Shown here: positions 24,072 to 33,883 of the stretch, one piece after another
Numbering within the stretch: the first letter of the stretch is position 1
How the letters are laid out: every line of letters begins with the position of its first letter
From: JAHEJB01 sp041748175
GTDB taxonomy: Bacteria > Bacteroidota > Rhodothermia > Rhodothermales > Rubricoccaceae
DNA: 64,000 nt
Direction of reading: 5' to 3'
NCBI GenBank assembly: GCA_041748175.1
Contig: JBGTDU010000044.1
Coordinates: 10,911-74,910 of the forward strand
The notes under the pieces: generated by a model
What the model saw: the letters and a program-made list of their open reading frames with translations, nothing else
Told to the model about the DNA's origin: nothing
Database searches by the model: none
Position numbers and translations under genes: made by a program

Positions 24072-24644
24072 TCACGTCGTCGCCTTGAAATCCTTTCTCA
24101 ACAATCCGTATAGCCCGCTATCACACCACTCGTCGTAGAGAAACCACCGATCCCTGAGTAGACCTTCTCGCTTGAAGCCGAGCCGCTCAAGAAGCCGAAC
24201 GGATGCTTCATTTCTTGGGTCCACCTCCGCTTCGACGCGATGAAGTTGCATGCACCCAAAAGCAAGTCCCAGAACTCCGCAAACGGCCTCCGACGCATAG
24301 CCCTTCCCCCACATCGCTGGCGCAAGCATATATCCGACCTCGGCGTGGCGGTTTGTCCGATCCCAGTTCATGAGCGTGACCGTACCGATCAAGCGATCAT
24401 CTTTCGGGACGGTGATCGCCCATCTAAAGCGCGAGCGTTCCCTGAATTCCAATTCGATGGCATGGATGTAGGCGTCGGCGGCATCCCGCTCAGTCCACGG
24501 CTCGTGGCTCCCATAGCGCATGGCGACGGAATCGCTGAATAGGATGAACAGATTGTCCGCATCCGTCTTTTGGGGGTGTCGGAGCACGAGACGTTCCGTC
24601 TCGATCATGGGCAATTCAGCACCAAAGGGGTCGTGTTTTGGCAT
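24072..24644 (-). CDS. GNAT N-acetyltransferase (RimJ/RimL type)
   Basis: From ATG 24644 the protein has 190 residues. 'IETERLVLRHPQKTDADNLFILFSD' is the usual first strand-helix, 'EVGYMLAPAMWGKGYASEAVCGVLGLAF' holds the acetyl-CoA binding loop (Q/R-x-x-G-x-G/A variant 'MWGKGYA'), and 'VDPRNEASVRLLERLGFKREGLLRDRW' is the typical C-terminal motif of RimJ/L-like enzymes. Substrate unknown; many act on ribosomal protein N-termini or small molecules. ATG at 24608 (MIETERL) is the main alternative start. The open frame further upstream to 25001 overlaps glnS and is not coding. Confidence 0.85.
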   Translation of the reverse strand: MPKHDPFGAELPMIETERLVLRHPQKTDADNLFILFSDSVAMRYGSHEPWTERDAADAYIHAIELEFRERSRFRWAITVPKDDRLIGTVTLMNWDRTNRHAEVGYMLAPAMWGKGYASEAVCGVLGLAFGCMQLHRVEAEVDPRNEASVRLLERLGFKREGLLRDRWFLYDEWCDSGLYGLLRKDFKATT

Positions 24645-24854
24645 CGGGGAAGTTATGAAACACGTGTCGTTGCAGAGGCCATCAATGCGATCTCGCACGA
24701 TCATCTCTTCCGTCGAGATCGCGGAGCCTGTCCAGAGCGTCGTCAAACGGGCTCCTCCAAATGAACTCGGATCGATTCCCGCGATTCTCCACACCTTGGC
24801 GGAACGCGATTTCGACGGCGGCTTTATCCTGTAGACGAAAGCCAGACGAACACG

Positions 24855-27161
24855 ATGTCCTCCGAGAACACGACCAGACGGGCGAACAACTTCCTCCGCG
24901 AAATCATCGCGGGCCACATGGCTGACGGGACGCACGGCCACCGGATCGCGACACGCTTTCCGCCTGAGCCAAACGGTTATCCCCACCTCGGGCACGCTCA
25001 AACGATTTGCCTGAACTTTGGCCTCGCAAAGGAATTCGGCGGCACGTGCAATCTCCGTTACGACGACACGAATCCCGAGACCGAGGACACGGAATTCGTC
25101 GCCGCTCTGGAAGACGCGGTTCGATGGCTAGGCTTCGACCCCGCAGAGATCTGCTTTGCGTCCGATTATTTCGAACAGTTCTACGCGTGGGCGGTGGAGC
25201 TTGTAGAGAAAGACCTTGCGTACGTCGACAGCCAGTCGGGCGACGACATTCGAAAGAATCGTGGAACGGTGACGCAGGCGGGGGTTGATAGCCGGTACCG
25301 CACTCGCCCGAGCGAAGAGAGCGTCCGCTTGCTGGCTGAAATGCGGCGAGGGGAGCACCCGGATGGCAGCCACGTGCTCCGCGCAAAGATCGACATGGCA
25401 AACGACAACATGCTCCTCCGCGATCCATTGATGTACCGCATCCGCCGTGATGCCCATCATTATCGGCGCGGATCGGAGTGGAGCATCTACCCTTTATATG
25501 ATTGGGCGCATGGCCAGGGCGACGCCATCGAGAGGATCACGCACTCCATCTGCACGCTCGAGTTTGATGTCCACAGGCCGTTGTACGACTGGTTTTTGGA
25601 TGCCATCGGAATCGAGGAACCACGCAACCACCAGTACGAATTCGCGCGGTTCAACCTCGACTACACGGTGATGAGCAAGCGGAAGCTGCGGAGCCTGGTG
25701 GAAGATGGCCACGTCCGCGGCTGGGACGATCCTCGAATGCCGACGATTGCAGCGCAGAAGCGCCGAGGCGTGCGCCCGGAGGCAATCCGGGCCTTCTTCG
25801 ACCAGGTCGGGATCACCAAGGTTGATGGGAGCATCGACCTCGCCTTCTATGAACACGCGATCCGTGACGACCTGAACCATATCGCCCCGCGTGTGATGGC
25901 CGTGTCCAACCCGCTCGGGCTGGTCATCGAAAACCTTCCCGCCGACGAGACAACATGGATCGACGCACCGTACTGGCCACATGACGTGGAGCAGCCAGAC
26001 GGAGCACCGGCGACTCGGCGCGTGCCGTTGACGCGCGAACTCTGGATCGAGCAGGACGACTTCGCCGAGGTGCCGCCGAAAGGCTGGCGCAGACTTTCGC
26101 CTGGCACCGAAGTGCGTCTGCGGTACGGTTTCGTCGTGAGGTGCACGGGCGTGGAAAAAAATGCCGACGGCGAGATCATCACCCTCCGTGGGGAAGCCGA
26201 CCTCGCCACGCTCAACGCCGAACCCGAAGGGCGCAAAGTACCCGGCGTAATCCACTGGGTGGACGCCGAACATGCCCTGACTGCTCGGTTCAGACTGTAC
26301 GACCGATTGTTTGCTGCTGCGCACCCGGACGAAGAGGCTGACGTTTTGAGTGCCCTCAACCCGGACTCACTCGTCGAGACAGAAGGCTTCGTCGAGCCAA
26401 GCATTGCTGAAGATCTACCCAAGACCCGCTACCAGTTTGAGCGACTCGGCTACTTCTGGCAAGATCCCGAGGATTCAAAGGCCGATTCCCTGGTCTTTAA
26501 CCGGATCGCAGCATTGAGAGACAGTTGGGGAAAGCGGCCCATGGACAGAAAAGATCAGATCCGGGACGAAGCGTCGGTGCTCGTGGGCAACACCTCGCCG
26601 CGTGATCCGGCCGCTGGTCTCTCCGCTGAGCATCGACAGCAATTCAAGGCGCTCGTCGGCAAGGGCGTCGGAATAGAAGAAGCCGCAGTGATCGCTGGCG
26701 AGCCTGACCTCGCCGCATTATTTGAGGCGACTGTTTCCTCCGGCTCGAACGAGGCCGACACGGGCAAACTCCTCGTCCATCACCTCCGCCCCGCTCTTGG
26801 CGAGCGCTCGCTCTCGGAATCGAATGCAACCCCGAGGGCAATTTCCCAACTGGTCGGGCTTCTCGATGATGGAACCATCACTTCCTCAGTGATCGGTGTG
26901 ATCATCGAGGAACTCGTAACCAATGGCGGCTCCCCAATGGATATCGTGGCCGACCAAAGCCTCGCTGCGGTCCGTGACGACGAAGCCCTTGCGCCTTTGG
27001 TGGAGGAGGTCCTCGCCGAGCACTCCGGCGAGGTCGAACGTTTCCGCAAGGGTGAGCGGCAGTTACTCGGTTTCTTTACAGGCCGGGTCATGCGCCGCGC
27101 GGGCAAGGTTGCCGATGCGCGTGTCGTTCAGACGATGCTGACCGACCGTCTGGAAAAATAA
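24855..27161 (+). CDS. glnS: Glutaminyl-tRNA synthetase with C-terminal YqeY/GatB-like domain
   Basis: The 768-residue protein charges tRNA-Gln. The class I signatures are 'PPEPNGYPHLGHAQ' (HIGH motif as HLGH at residues 44-47) and 'VMSKRKL' (KMSKS region, around residue 275). 'DTNPETED' and the anticodon-binding beta barrels follow to about residue 560. Unlike the roughly 550-residue enterobacterial enzyme, it has about 200 extra residues ('IEEAAVIAGEPDLAALFE', then 'LLDDGTITSSVIGVIIEELV' and 'ERFRKGERQLLGFFTGRVMR'), which match the YqeY/GatB tail domain known on some GlnRS enzymes such as that of Deinococcus. That domain binds tRNA. It is divergent from the GNAT gene. Confidence 0.95.
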   Translation: MSSENTTRRANNFLREIIAGHMADGTHGHRIATRFPPEPNGYPHLGHAQTICLNFGLAKEFGGTCNLRYDDTNPETEDTEFVAALEDAVRWLGFDPAEICFASDYFEQFYAWAVELVEKDLAYVDSQSGDDIRKNRGTVTQAGVDSRYRTRPSEESVRLLAEMRRGEHPDGSHVLRAKIDMANDNMLLRDPLMYRIRRDAHHYRRGSEWSIYPLYDWAHGQGDAIERITHSICTLEFDVHRPLYDWFLDAIGIEEPRNHQYEFARFNLDYTVMSKRKLRSLVEDGHVRGWDDPRMPTIAAQKRRGVRPEAIRAFFDQVGITKVDGSIDLAFYEHAIRDDLNHIAPRVMAVSNPLGLVIENLPADETTWIDAPYWPHDVEQPDGAPATRRVPLTRELWIEQDDFAEVPPKGWRRLSPGTEVRLRYGFVVRCTGVEKNADGEIITLRGEADLATLNAEPEGRKVPGVIHWVDAEHALTARFRLYDRLFAAAHPDEEADVLSALNPDSLVETEGFVEPSIAEDLPKTRYQFERLGYFWQDPEDSKADSLVFNRIAALRDSWGKRPMDRKDQIRDEASVLVGNTSPRDPAAGLSAEHRQQFKALVGKGVGIEEAAVIAGEPDLAALFEATVSSGSNEADTGKLLVHHLRPALGERSLSESNATPRAISQLVGLLDDGTITSSVIGVIIEELVTNGGSPMDIVADQSLAAVRDDEALAPLVEEVLAEHSGEVERFRKGERQLLGFFTGRVMRRAGKVADARVVQTMLTDRLEK

Positions 27162-27246
27162 GGGATCGGCGGACGAGTTCTGGCCGACGTGGAACGCTGG
27201 GCGCTTTCGCGCTTCATTTCCGTCGGATGCTACAGCCTTCAGGGGA

Positions 27247-28503
27247 TCAGCCGTTGTAGATCGAGAACTCATCGCGCCGTGCGTGGAGGTTCAGCGCAAT
27301 GGCAATCATCGCTGTATTCGCAATTAAAGCCGACCCTCCGTACGAGATCAGCGGGAGCGGAATGCCGATCACGGGCATCAGGCCAACGGTCATCCCGACG
27401 TTGATGAGCACGTGAACGAGAAGGACGCCGGTAACGCCTGCAGCGAAGAGCCTGGGCAACGCGAAGCCGGCAGCCGTCCCAAGCGTGGCCATGCGGATGA
27501 TGAGAATCCCGAAGAGCGTGAGGAGGACGATCGAGCCAATAAATCCAAACTCCTCCCCGATCACGCAAAAAATGAAGTCGGTGCTTTGCTCCGGGATGTA
27601 CGCCAACTGCGTCTGCGTTCCGTTGGTAAAACCCTTCCCAAAAAAACCGCCGGATCCGATGGCGGCCTTGGCCTGGATGACGTGAAAACCCTCCGTGAGA
27701 CGATACTGCTCCGGGTCGGCGAACGCCCGGATCCGGCCCTGCTGGTGCGGCTGCAATACTTTGTCCAGAGCGATGTAGGCCATCACTATGGTCCCGAACG
27801 AGAAGAGACCCGCCAGACCTCCAAGCGCCTTGGAGCGCATCACAAGTGTTGTCCCAACGCTGAACGCGAGCGCAAAAATGCCGGCGAACAGGGGGTTCAG
27901 GATGTAGAGATACCCCACAACAACAGGGGCAACAAACAGGGCCATCCAGGAAAGCGGAACAGCACCGCTCCAGAAAAGCAGCACAGGGAGAAGCGCCAGA
28001 AAGACGAGCGCGGTTCCCGTGTCGTTCTGGAGGACGATGAGCGCGGCGGGTAACATCACCGTAGCGGCGGCGGCGAGGAGGTACTTCCAGTTTCCCTCGC
28101 GTGCTGCGTTGGCGGAGAGCACCTTGGCCACAAATAGAACAGTTCCGACCTTGGCGAGCTCCGAGACCTGCAATCCAATCGGCCCTATGTATAGCCAGCT
28201 CTTTGAGCCGTTCACCTCGCGCCCGAATATCAGGGCTGCGACCAAAAGCCCGACTGTGATTACGTATAAAACGGGAGCCAGGCGTGAAATGACGCGCGCC
28301 GGCGTCAGAATGATGACGAGCATGACGGCCGCCGAAACTCCGAACCACATCAACTGTCGGTTGAAATTGCGCTGGACCGACAGCAACAGGAACTCGCGCG
28401 CCGGGCCATGGGTGGCGCTGTAGATCGCGGTCAGGCCGGCGCATACAAGAAGCGCCCAAACCAGCACGGTCACCCCGTCGAGATTTTTGTACCACGGGCG
28501 CAT
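27247..28503 (-). CDS. rodA: RodA, SEDS peptidoglycan glycosyltransferase
   Basis: The 418-residue protein has about 10 membrane segments and SEDS motifs: 'NGSKSWLYIGPIGLQVSELAK' in the first half, 'LQPHQQGRIRAFADPEQ' in the large outer loop, 'FGKGFTNGTQTQLAYIPEQSTDFIFCVIGEEFGFIG', and 'GLMPVIGIPLPLISYGGSALI'. It polymerises glycan strands of the side wall with PBP2, whose gene lies directly upstream (35 bp). Length and motifs are complete. Confidence 0.96.
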   Translation of the reverse strand: MRPWYKNLDGVTVLVWALLVCAGLTAIYSATHGPAREFLLLSVQRNFNRQLMWFGVSAAVMLVIILTPARVISRLAPVLYVITVGLLVAALIFGREVNGSKSWLYIGPIGLQVSELAKVGTVLFVAKVLSANAAREGNWKYLLAAAATVMLPAALIVLQNDTGTALVFLALLPVLLFWSGAVPLSWMALFVAPVVVGYLYILNPLFAGIFALAFSVGTTLVMRSKALGGLAGLFSFGTIVMAYIALDKVLQPHQQGRIRAFADPEQYRLTEGFHVIQAKAAIGSGGFFGKGFTNGTQTQLAYIPEQSTDFIFCVIGEEFGFIGSIVLLTLFGILIIRMATLGTAAGFALPRLFAAGVTGVLLVHVLINVGMTVGLMPVIGIPLPLISYGGSALIANTAMIAIALNLHARRDEFSIYNG

Positions 28504-28538
28504 AATGGCCTAACGAAGTGGCTCGCAGAAAGACTTGA

Positions 28539-30410
28539 TCACCCGGCCCCTCGATCACGGCCGGACGAATGCGCCCGCGTTGTGCTGACGAGGGCGGGAC
28601 GTGTTATCTCGCCACGCAGATACTGCTCAATCATCAGGCTGGCTATTGGCGCGGCTGTCGTGGAACCGAACCCGGCATTCTCGACCAACACGCCAACCGC
28701 AACTTGAGGATCATTCGCCGGGGCGTACGCAATGAAAACAGCGTGATCGGCGCCTCGCGGATTTTCGGCTGTTCCGGTTTTGCCAGCGAGGAGGATCTCG
28801 ACGAAGTCGCCCGATTGCGGGATCTGCGCCCGCCGTGCCGTGCCCGCTTCGACGACCAGTTCCATGGCGCGTTGAACGATATCGAAGTTCACAGGATCAA
28901 TCGGGACTTGACGCTGGCGGCGAACAACTGGTTCGCGTACCTCACCAGTCGCGGGGTCGATCTGTTCTTTGACGAGGTGTGGCGTCACCAAGGTGCCTCC
29001 GTTTGCGACAATGGCCGCATACCGCGACAACTGAAGTGGCGTCACGCCCATGTTGCCCTGTCCAATTCCGAGGTTCACGGTGTACCCAGGGCCCCAGCCA
29101 CTTGGGAACAGGCGGTCGTAGTAGGCCGAATCAGGGATCAGGCCGGCATCCTGTTCGGGGAAGTCAATGGGGGCGAGCGTTCCAAAGCCAAACCGGTGCG
29201 CCCAATCGCTCCACGTAGTGAGGTCCATCCGCTTCCCGTTGATCGTGTCGTTCATCACGCGGAAGAAAAACGTATTGCACGATACCTGAATGGCTCTTTC
29301 GACCGAGATGGAACCGTGCGCGCCGCCATGGCACCGGAAGAGCCGACCGCCGAGCATATAGCCTCCGCCGCAATACAGTTGTGTGTCCCTGGTAAGGATT
29401 CCTTCCTGCAGGGCGACCAGCGCCATGAACGGTTTCCACGTTGAACCCGGCGGTTGATAACTCTGTGTTGCACGGACAAACAGCGGCCTGTCGGGATTGC
29501 GGTACACGTAATCGACAAATTCCTGCGAAAGCCGCCCACGCCATTGGGCGAGGTCGTAGTCGGGGGCTGAAACCATCGCGATGATTGCGCCGTCCCGCGC
29601 ATCCATCATCACCGCACCACCGCGCTTGTTGACGAAAAGGCTTTCGGCGAGCGCCTGCACGCGCGCATCGATGGTCAGATGAAGTTCAAAGCCAGACTCA
29701 GGCTCGACGTCGTAGGCTCCGTCCTCATAAGGTTGCACCTCCATCCCATGGACGTTTACGAGGACGTATTTCCGACCCACCCGTCCTCGGAGGACCGTTT
29801 CATACTGCCGTTCGATACCCGTAATGCCAACCATATCGCCCATTCGGTAGCCCTCCTCCTCCATATTGGCCAGCTGATCGGGCGAGATCTCCCGAACGTA
29901 CCCGAGCGCGTGACTCATTCGCGCCTGGCTGTGGTAGCGTCGTTGCTGGCCTTCTTCGAATCCAATCCCGCGCAACCGATACTGCGCTTCCTGGAGGCGC
30001 GCAAAGGCGTCGAAAGAGACGTCGGAAAGCAGCACGTCGGTTTGATACCGCGAGCGTGCCTTGATGTCCTCATACCGGCGGCTCACGACCGACTCAGGCA
30101 GACCCGCGAGTTCAGCAATGAGCGGGAGATCGGCCTCGTCGAAGTGGCGCGGCGACACATTGACGGAGAGCGTCGTCTCGTTGTCCACCAGCAGTTCGCC
30201 GTTGCGATCCAGGAGATTACCTCGGGCGGGGCGGACAAGCTTCTCCTCCAGCGCGTTCCCCTCGGCCTCATCCGAGTAACGCTTGCGATCCACCAGTTGC
30301 ATCTGGACTAGCCGCAGGCCGAGCACGACAAGAATCAACAGAACGAGCCCCGAAAATATGCGGAGACGGATCCGCGTGTCCTCCTTCGAAACGGCTGGAT
30401 GGAACTTCAT
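28539..30410 (-). CDS. mrdA: Penicillin-binding protein 2 (elongasome transpeptidase)
   Basis: The 623-residue protein has one N-terminal membrane helix (about 18-40), the class B PBP dimerisation domain ('LVDNETTLSVNVSPR', 'HALGYVREISPDQLA'), and a transpeptidase domain with SxxK in 'QPPGSTWKPFMA', SxN in 'VSCNTFFF' and KTG in 'LAGKTGTAENPRG'. It cross-links peptidoglycan during elongation with RodA. The usual mreBCD genes are not next to it within the window; the upstream neighbour is divergent. Confidence 0.96.
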   Translation of the reverse strand: MKFHPAVSKEDTRIRLRIFSGLVLLILVVLGLRLVQMQLVDRKRYSDEAEGNALEEKLVRPARGNLLDRNGELLVDNETTLSVNVSPRHFDEADLPLIAELAGLPESVVSRRYEDIKARSRYQTDVLLSDVSFDAFARLQEAQYRLRGIGFEEGQQRRYHSQARMSHALGYVREISPDQLANMEEEGYRMGDMVGITGIERQYETVLRGRVGRKYVLVNVHGMEVQPYEDGAYDVEPESGFELHLTIDARVQALAESLFVNKRGGAVMMDARDGAIIAMVSAPDYDLAQWRGRLSQEFVDYVYRNPDRPLFVRATQSYQPPGSTWKPFMALVALQEGILTRDTQLYCGGGYMLGGRLFRCHGGAHGSISVERAIQVSCNTFFFRVMNDTINGKRMDLTTWSDWAHRFGFGTLAPIDFPEQDAGLIPDSAYYDRLFPSGWGPGYTVNLGIGQGNMGVTPLQLSRYAAIVANGGTLVTPHLVKEQIDPATGEVREPVVRRQRQVPIDPVNFDIVQRAMELVVEAGTARRAQIPQSGDFVEILLAGKTGTAENPRGADHAVFIAYAPANDPQVAVGVLVENAGFGSTTAAPIASLMIEQYLRGEITRPALVSTTRAHSSGRDRGAG

Positions 30411-30711
30411 TTTGGGACGGCTGGGGGTTGCCGGAAGTTACACGGGTTTGGAGGCAAGCGGGTTGGCGCGGTAGGCACATAAGATGTCACGGGACTATTG
30501 AAAATCAAACCACGCGGGGCGCAGTCGCACGCTTCCCAAGGGTCCGCAGGAACGATGAGGCTGGTATCGGGTTTGGGAAACTGGATGATGGCACCGAAAA
30601 GGGCACTTATGCGTGACCTCTGTGACATCGGGCCTGTTTTCTCCGACTTATGCTCGTAGACTAAAGCCCACTGCTGACGCTTAGCCAACCCTGCCCAAAC
30701 CCAGCCAACCG
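30411..30711. other. Divergent promoter region, no gene recognised
   Basis: The 301-bp spacer separates the PBP2 gene (minus) from the large peptidase-propeller gene (plus). Long minus-strand frames here continue into the neighbour and read as shadows. The plus-strand leader just before 30712 contains near-repeats of CCCAGCCAAC/AGCCAACC (30681-30711). I could not identify -10/-35 elements with confidence. Confidence 0.4.
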
Positions 30712-33700
30712 ATGGTCGCCCACACTCGTTCGTTTGCCCGCTTCGTCGTCCTCTTCTTTGTAGCACTTTCGCTTGCCGACGCCGCCTCTGCCCAGTATTT
30801 CGGCCGCAACAAGGTTCGGTATGATGATTTCGACTTTCAGGTTCTGGAGACAGAGCATTTCGACCTCTATTACTATGTAGAGGAAGAACAGGCCGCGCGG
30901 GATGTAGGCCGAATGGCGGAGCGCTGGTACGAGCGCCTCTCGACCATTCTGGAGCACGAGTTTGACGAACGGAAAACCATCGTGCTCTACGCCGACGACG
31001 CGGATTTCCGGCAAACAAACGTGGTGGGCGGTTCGATTGGAGAAGGCACCCAGGGCGTCACGGAAGGTTTGAAACAACGTGTGGTGCTCCCTATGGCATC
31101 CAATTACCAGGAGACCAACCACGTGCTCGGCCACGAGCTTGTCCACCAATTTCAGTACGATATCGCGACGCGGGAGAACAAGTTTCAGGAGTTCGTCCGA
31201 TTGCCGCTCTGGGTGATTGAAGGCTTCGCCGAGTATTTGTCCGTTGGTCGGAAGGACGCGGTGACCGCGATGTGGATGCGCGACGCGGTCCTTCGGAACG
31301 CGTTCCCTACACTCGACCAGCTTTCCAGCGACCGGAAGTACAACGAATATCAGTACGGCCAACCGTTCTGGGCCTACATCGGCGGCACGTATGGCGACGA
31401 AGCCGCCTCGCGGCTCTTCCGCGCGGCGCTGGATACGCCGCTTGATTCCGCCATTGTCGCGATTACGGGTTTGACGCCTGACTCGCTTTCGCTGGACTGG
31501 GCGGAAGCGATGCGGTCGAACTATTTGCCACTCGTGGGAAGCCGCGCCCTTCCCGCCGAGACGGTCCGCGAGCTGATTGAAAACAATGACGGCGTTTTTC
31601 CAGACTCCCTCGTGCGCCTGGATGCCCGTCGGGTCCTCGCCCGAGACGTTGACTCGGGAGACCTCAACATTTCACCACAGGTAAGCCCTGATGGCCGATA
31701 CGTGGCTTTCATGTCGGAGCGCGATCTCTTCGGCATCGACCTTTATCTTGCGGATGCCGAGTCGGGCCAGATCATCAAGAAGCTCGAATCCGTTGGCACC
31801 GATCCCCACTTCGACGCCATTCGTTTTATCGAGTCGGCCGGTACGTGGAGCCCCGATGGCCGGCAATTCGCCTACGTCGTATTCGCACAGGGCAACAACG
31901 AGATTGCCTTGCTCGATGTGGAGAGCCGGGAAGTCGTTCGGCGGATCGCGGTTGAGGGCGTCGGCGCCATCAAGGACCCGACGTGGAGCCCCGACGGCAG
32001 GCGCATCGCTTTTGCAGGAATCAAGGGTGGAATTACGGACCTCTATATCGTGGATCTGGCCGGCGAGACCGTCCGGCAACTCACGAACGACCGCTACATG
32101 GACATCCAACCTGTCTGGAGCCCTGACGGCCAACACCTTGCATTCGCGACGGATCGCGGACCAGGCACGGATTTCGACCGGCTCACGTTCGCCGAGCCTC
32201 GGCTGGCTTTGTACAATGTGAGCAGCGGCGAGGTAGAGGTGCTCAGTCTTTTCGCCGACGCAAAACACATCAACCCGCAGTTCAGCCCCGACGGACGCAG
32301 CCTTTTCTTCATCTCCAACCCGGACGGCTACAACAACATCTACCGCGTCGATCTGGCCTCGAGAGAACTTTTCACCGTCACAAACGTGGCGACGGGGGTT
32401 GCGGGTATTGCTGATTTCTCTCCCGCGTTTTCGGTGGCGAAGGACAACGGTAGGCTGATGTACTCGGTCTTCGAGGCCCAGAAATATGCGGTCTACGCCA
32501 TGGAAGCGACGGAAACGAATGGACAGCCGGTCGAGCCCATCCCGCCTGGAGCCGAAGCCGCTGAGCTGCTTCCTCCCGTCGACGCCTTCGACCGCTCCGT
32601 TGTGGAGGACTACCTGGCCGATGCTTCCGGTGGTCTTCCGGCCACGCGTGCATTCCCGTCGCATCCTTACAGCCCGGGGCTACAGCTGGATTACGTGAGC
32701 CAGCCGCAGATTGGAGCGACTTACGACCCGAACTATGGCAACGGTGTGGGCGTGGCAGGCGCGATCTCCTTTCTCTTTTCCGATCAGCTTTCCGATCATG
32801 TCGTCGGCGTGAGCGTCGCTGCCAACGGAACAATCCGTGACATAGGCGGGCAGGCGATTTATATCAACCGGGGTCGCCGCCTTAACTACGGTGCCCAGAT
32901 CGGCCATATCCCGTACGTTCAGGCGTTCATCGGAACGCCGCCCGAGGCGGACACCGAGGCTGCACCGTTCCTGACACGATATTACCAGCGCACCTACGTT
33001 TCGGAAGTCGGCGGAATCGCAGCGTATCCGCTGAACACGACACAACGATTTGAAGCCGAGGTTAGCTATCGGCGAATTGGTTACGACCTCGAATACGACC
33101 GCTTCACCGTGGACGATGCCGGTAACATTGCATTCGAAGGGCGCGAGTCCGTCCCGGATTTCAGCGCGCCCGGGTTGAACCTCGCACAGGGTGAAATTGC
33201 CTTTGTGGGCGACTACTCGTACTTCGGTTTTTCATCGCCGGTTCGAGGGGGGCGCTACCGCGTTGGCGTTGGCGGGACGGTGGGTTCGCTGGATTATGCC
33301 TCCGTCACAGCCGATTACCGACACTACCTGTTCTTGCGGCCTCCAGGTTTCCCGGAGAACTTCCCCATCACACTGGCTATGCGAGCGGTCCATTTCGGGC
33401 GCTACGGCCCTGACTCGGAGAGCGGCAGGCTCAATCCTCTCTACCTCGGCTATGGCTCGCTCGTCCGCGGATACTCGTCGGGGTCATTCACGAGCGATGC
33501 CGAGTACGGCGACTTCATCGACCGTCTGTTCGGCAGCCGCATCGCTGTTGCCGGGGCAGAATTCCGATTGCCGATTCTGGGCGTAGAGACGTTCGGCCTC
33601 GTCAACTTCCCCTACTTCCCAACGGAGCTCGTTTTCTTCGCCGACGCCGGAATTGCATGGGGCACCATCGGCCGCAGCACCTTTCTGTTCGAAGGAGGGG

Positions 33701-33879
33701 ATACGCTTGACGTAGAGTTCGGCACGCAACTGAGCGAGCAGACGCCGATCGCGTCCATCGGTGCTTCTCTGCGCGTCAACATCCTCGGCGCAATCGTGCT
33801 GGAGCCCTACTATGCCTTCCCGCTCTCGCGCAACGATGTCTCCGGCGTGTTCGGCCTCAACTTTTCGCCGGGATGGTAG
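30712..33879 (+). CDS. Secreted peptidase - beta-propeller - outer-membrane barrel protein
   Basis: The 1055-residue protein starts with a signal peptide ('FARFVVLFFVALSLADAASAQ'). Residues about 40-260 are a peptidase MA-like gluzincin: 'NHVLGHELVHQFQYD' provides HExxH and 'WVIEGFAEYLSVG' the third ligand Glu. Residues about 320-600 are TolB/PD40 propeller blades, each marked by 'SPDGR' ('VSPDGRYVAFMSE', 'WSPDGRQFAYVVF', 'WSPDGRRIAFAG', 'WSPDGQHLAFATD', 'FSPDGRSLFFIS'). The last 350 residues are beta-rich, look like a bacterial surface antigen-type barrel, and end in 'FGLNFSPGW'. Such fusions are common but unnamed in Bacteroidota. It may act on or recruit exported proteins at the outer membrane; that is inference. 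Confidence 0.85.
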   Translation: MVAHTRSFARFVVLFFVALSLADAASAQYFGRNKVRYDDFDFQVLETEHFDLYYYVEEEQAARDVGRMAERWYERLSTILEHEFDERKTIVLYADDADFRQTNVVGGSIGEGTQGVTEGLKQRVVLPMASNYQETNHVLGHELVHQFQYDIATRENKFQEFVRLPLWVIEGFAEYLSVGRKDAVTAMWMRDAVLRNAFPTLDQLSSDRKYNEYQYGQPFWAYIGGTYGDEAASRLFRAALDTPLDSAIVAITGLTPDSLSLDWAEAMRSNYLPLVGSRALPAETVRELIENNDGVFPDSLVRLDARRVLARDVDSGDLNISPQVSPDGRYVAFMSERDLFGIDLYLADAESGQIIKKLESVGTDPHFDAIRFIESAGTWSPDGRQFAYVVFAQGNNEIALLDVESREVVRRIAVEGVGAIKDPTWSPDGRRIAFAGIKGGITDLYIVDLAGETVRQLTNDRYMDIQPVWSPDGQHLAFATDRGPGTDFDRLTFAEPRLALYNVSSGEVEVLSLFADAKHINPQFSPDGRSLFFISNPDGYNNIYRVDLASRELFTVTNVATGVAGIADFSPAFSVAKDNGRLMYSVFEAQKYAVYAMEATETNGQPVEPIPPGAEAAELLPPVDAFDRSVVEDYLADASGGLPATRAFPSHPYSPGLQLDYVSQPQIGATYDPNYGNGVGVAGAISFLFSDQLSDHVVGVSVAANGTIRDIGGQAIYINRGRRLNYGAQIGHIPYVQAFIGTPPEADTEAAPFLTRYYQRTYVSEVGGIAAYPLNTTQRFEAEVSYRRIGYDLEYDRFTVDDAGNIAFEGRESVPDFSAPGLNLAQGEIAFVGDYSYFGFSSPVRGGRYRVGVGGTVGSLDYASVTADYRHYLFLRPPGFPENFPITLAMRAVHFGRYGPDSESGRLNPLYLGYGSLVRGYSSGSFTSDAEYGDFIDRLFGSRIAVAGAEFRLPILGVETFGLVNFPYFPTELVFFADAGIAWGTIGRSTFLFEGGDTLDVEFGTQLSEQTPIASIGASLRVNILGAIVLEPYYAFPLSRNDVSGVFGLNFSPGW

Positions 33880-33883
33880 GGTT

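Noticed and set aside
24645..25001. N-terminal extension of the GNAT gene
   Set aside because: It overlaps the 5' end of glnS on the other strand and is not similar to any acetyltransferase.
27162..27246. Bidirectional terminator between glnS and rodA
   Set aside because: Only weak GCGC-type self-complementarity is present and there is no T-run on either side.
30407..31018. 203-codon minus-strand frame
   Set aside because: It overlaps the start of the large peptidase-propeller gene and is Arg/Pro-rich, as out-of-frame reads in G+C-rich DNA are.
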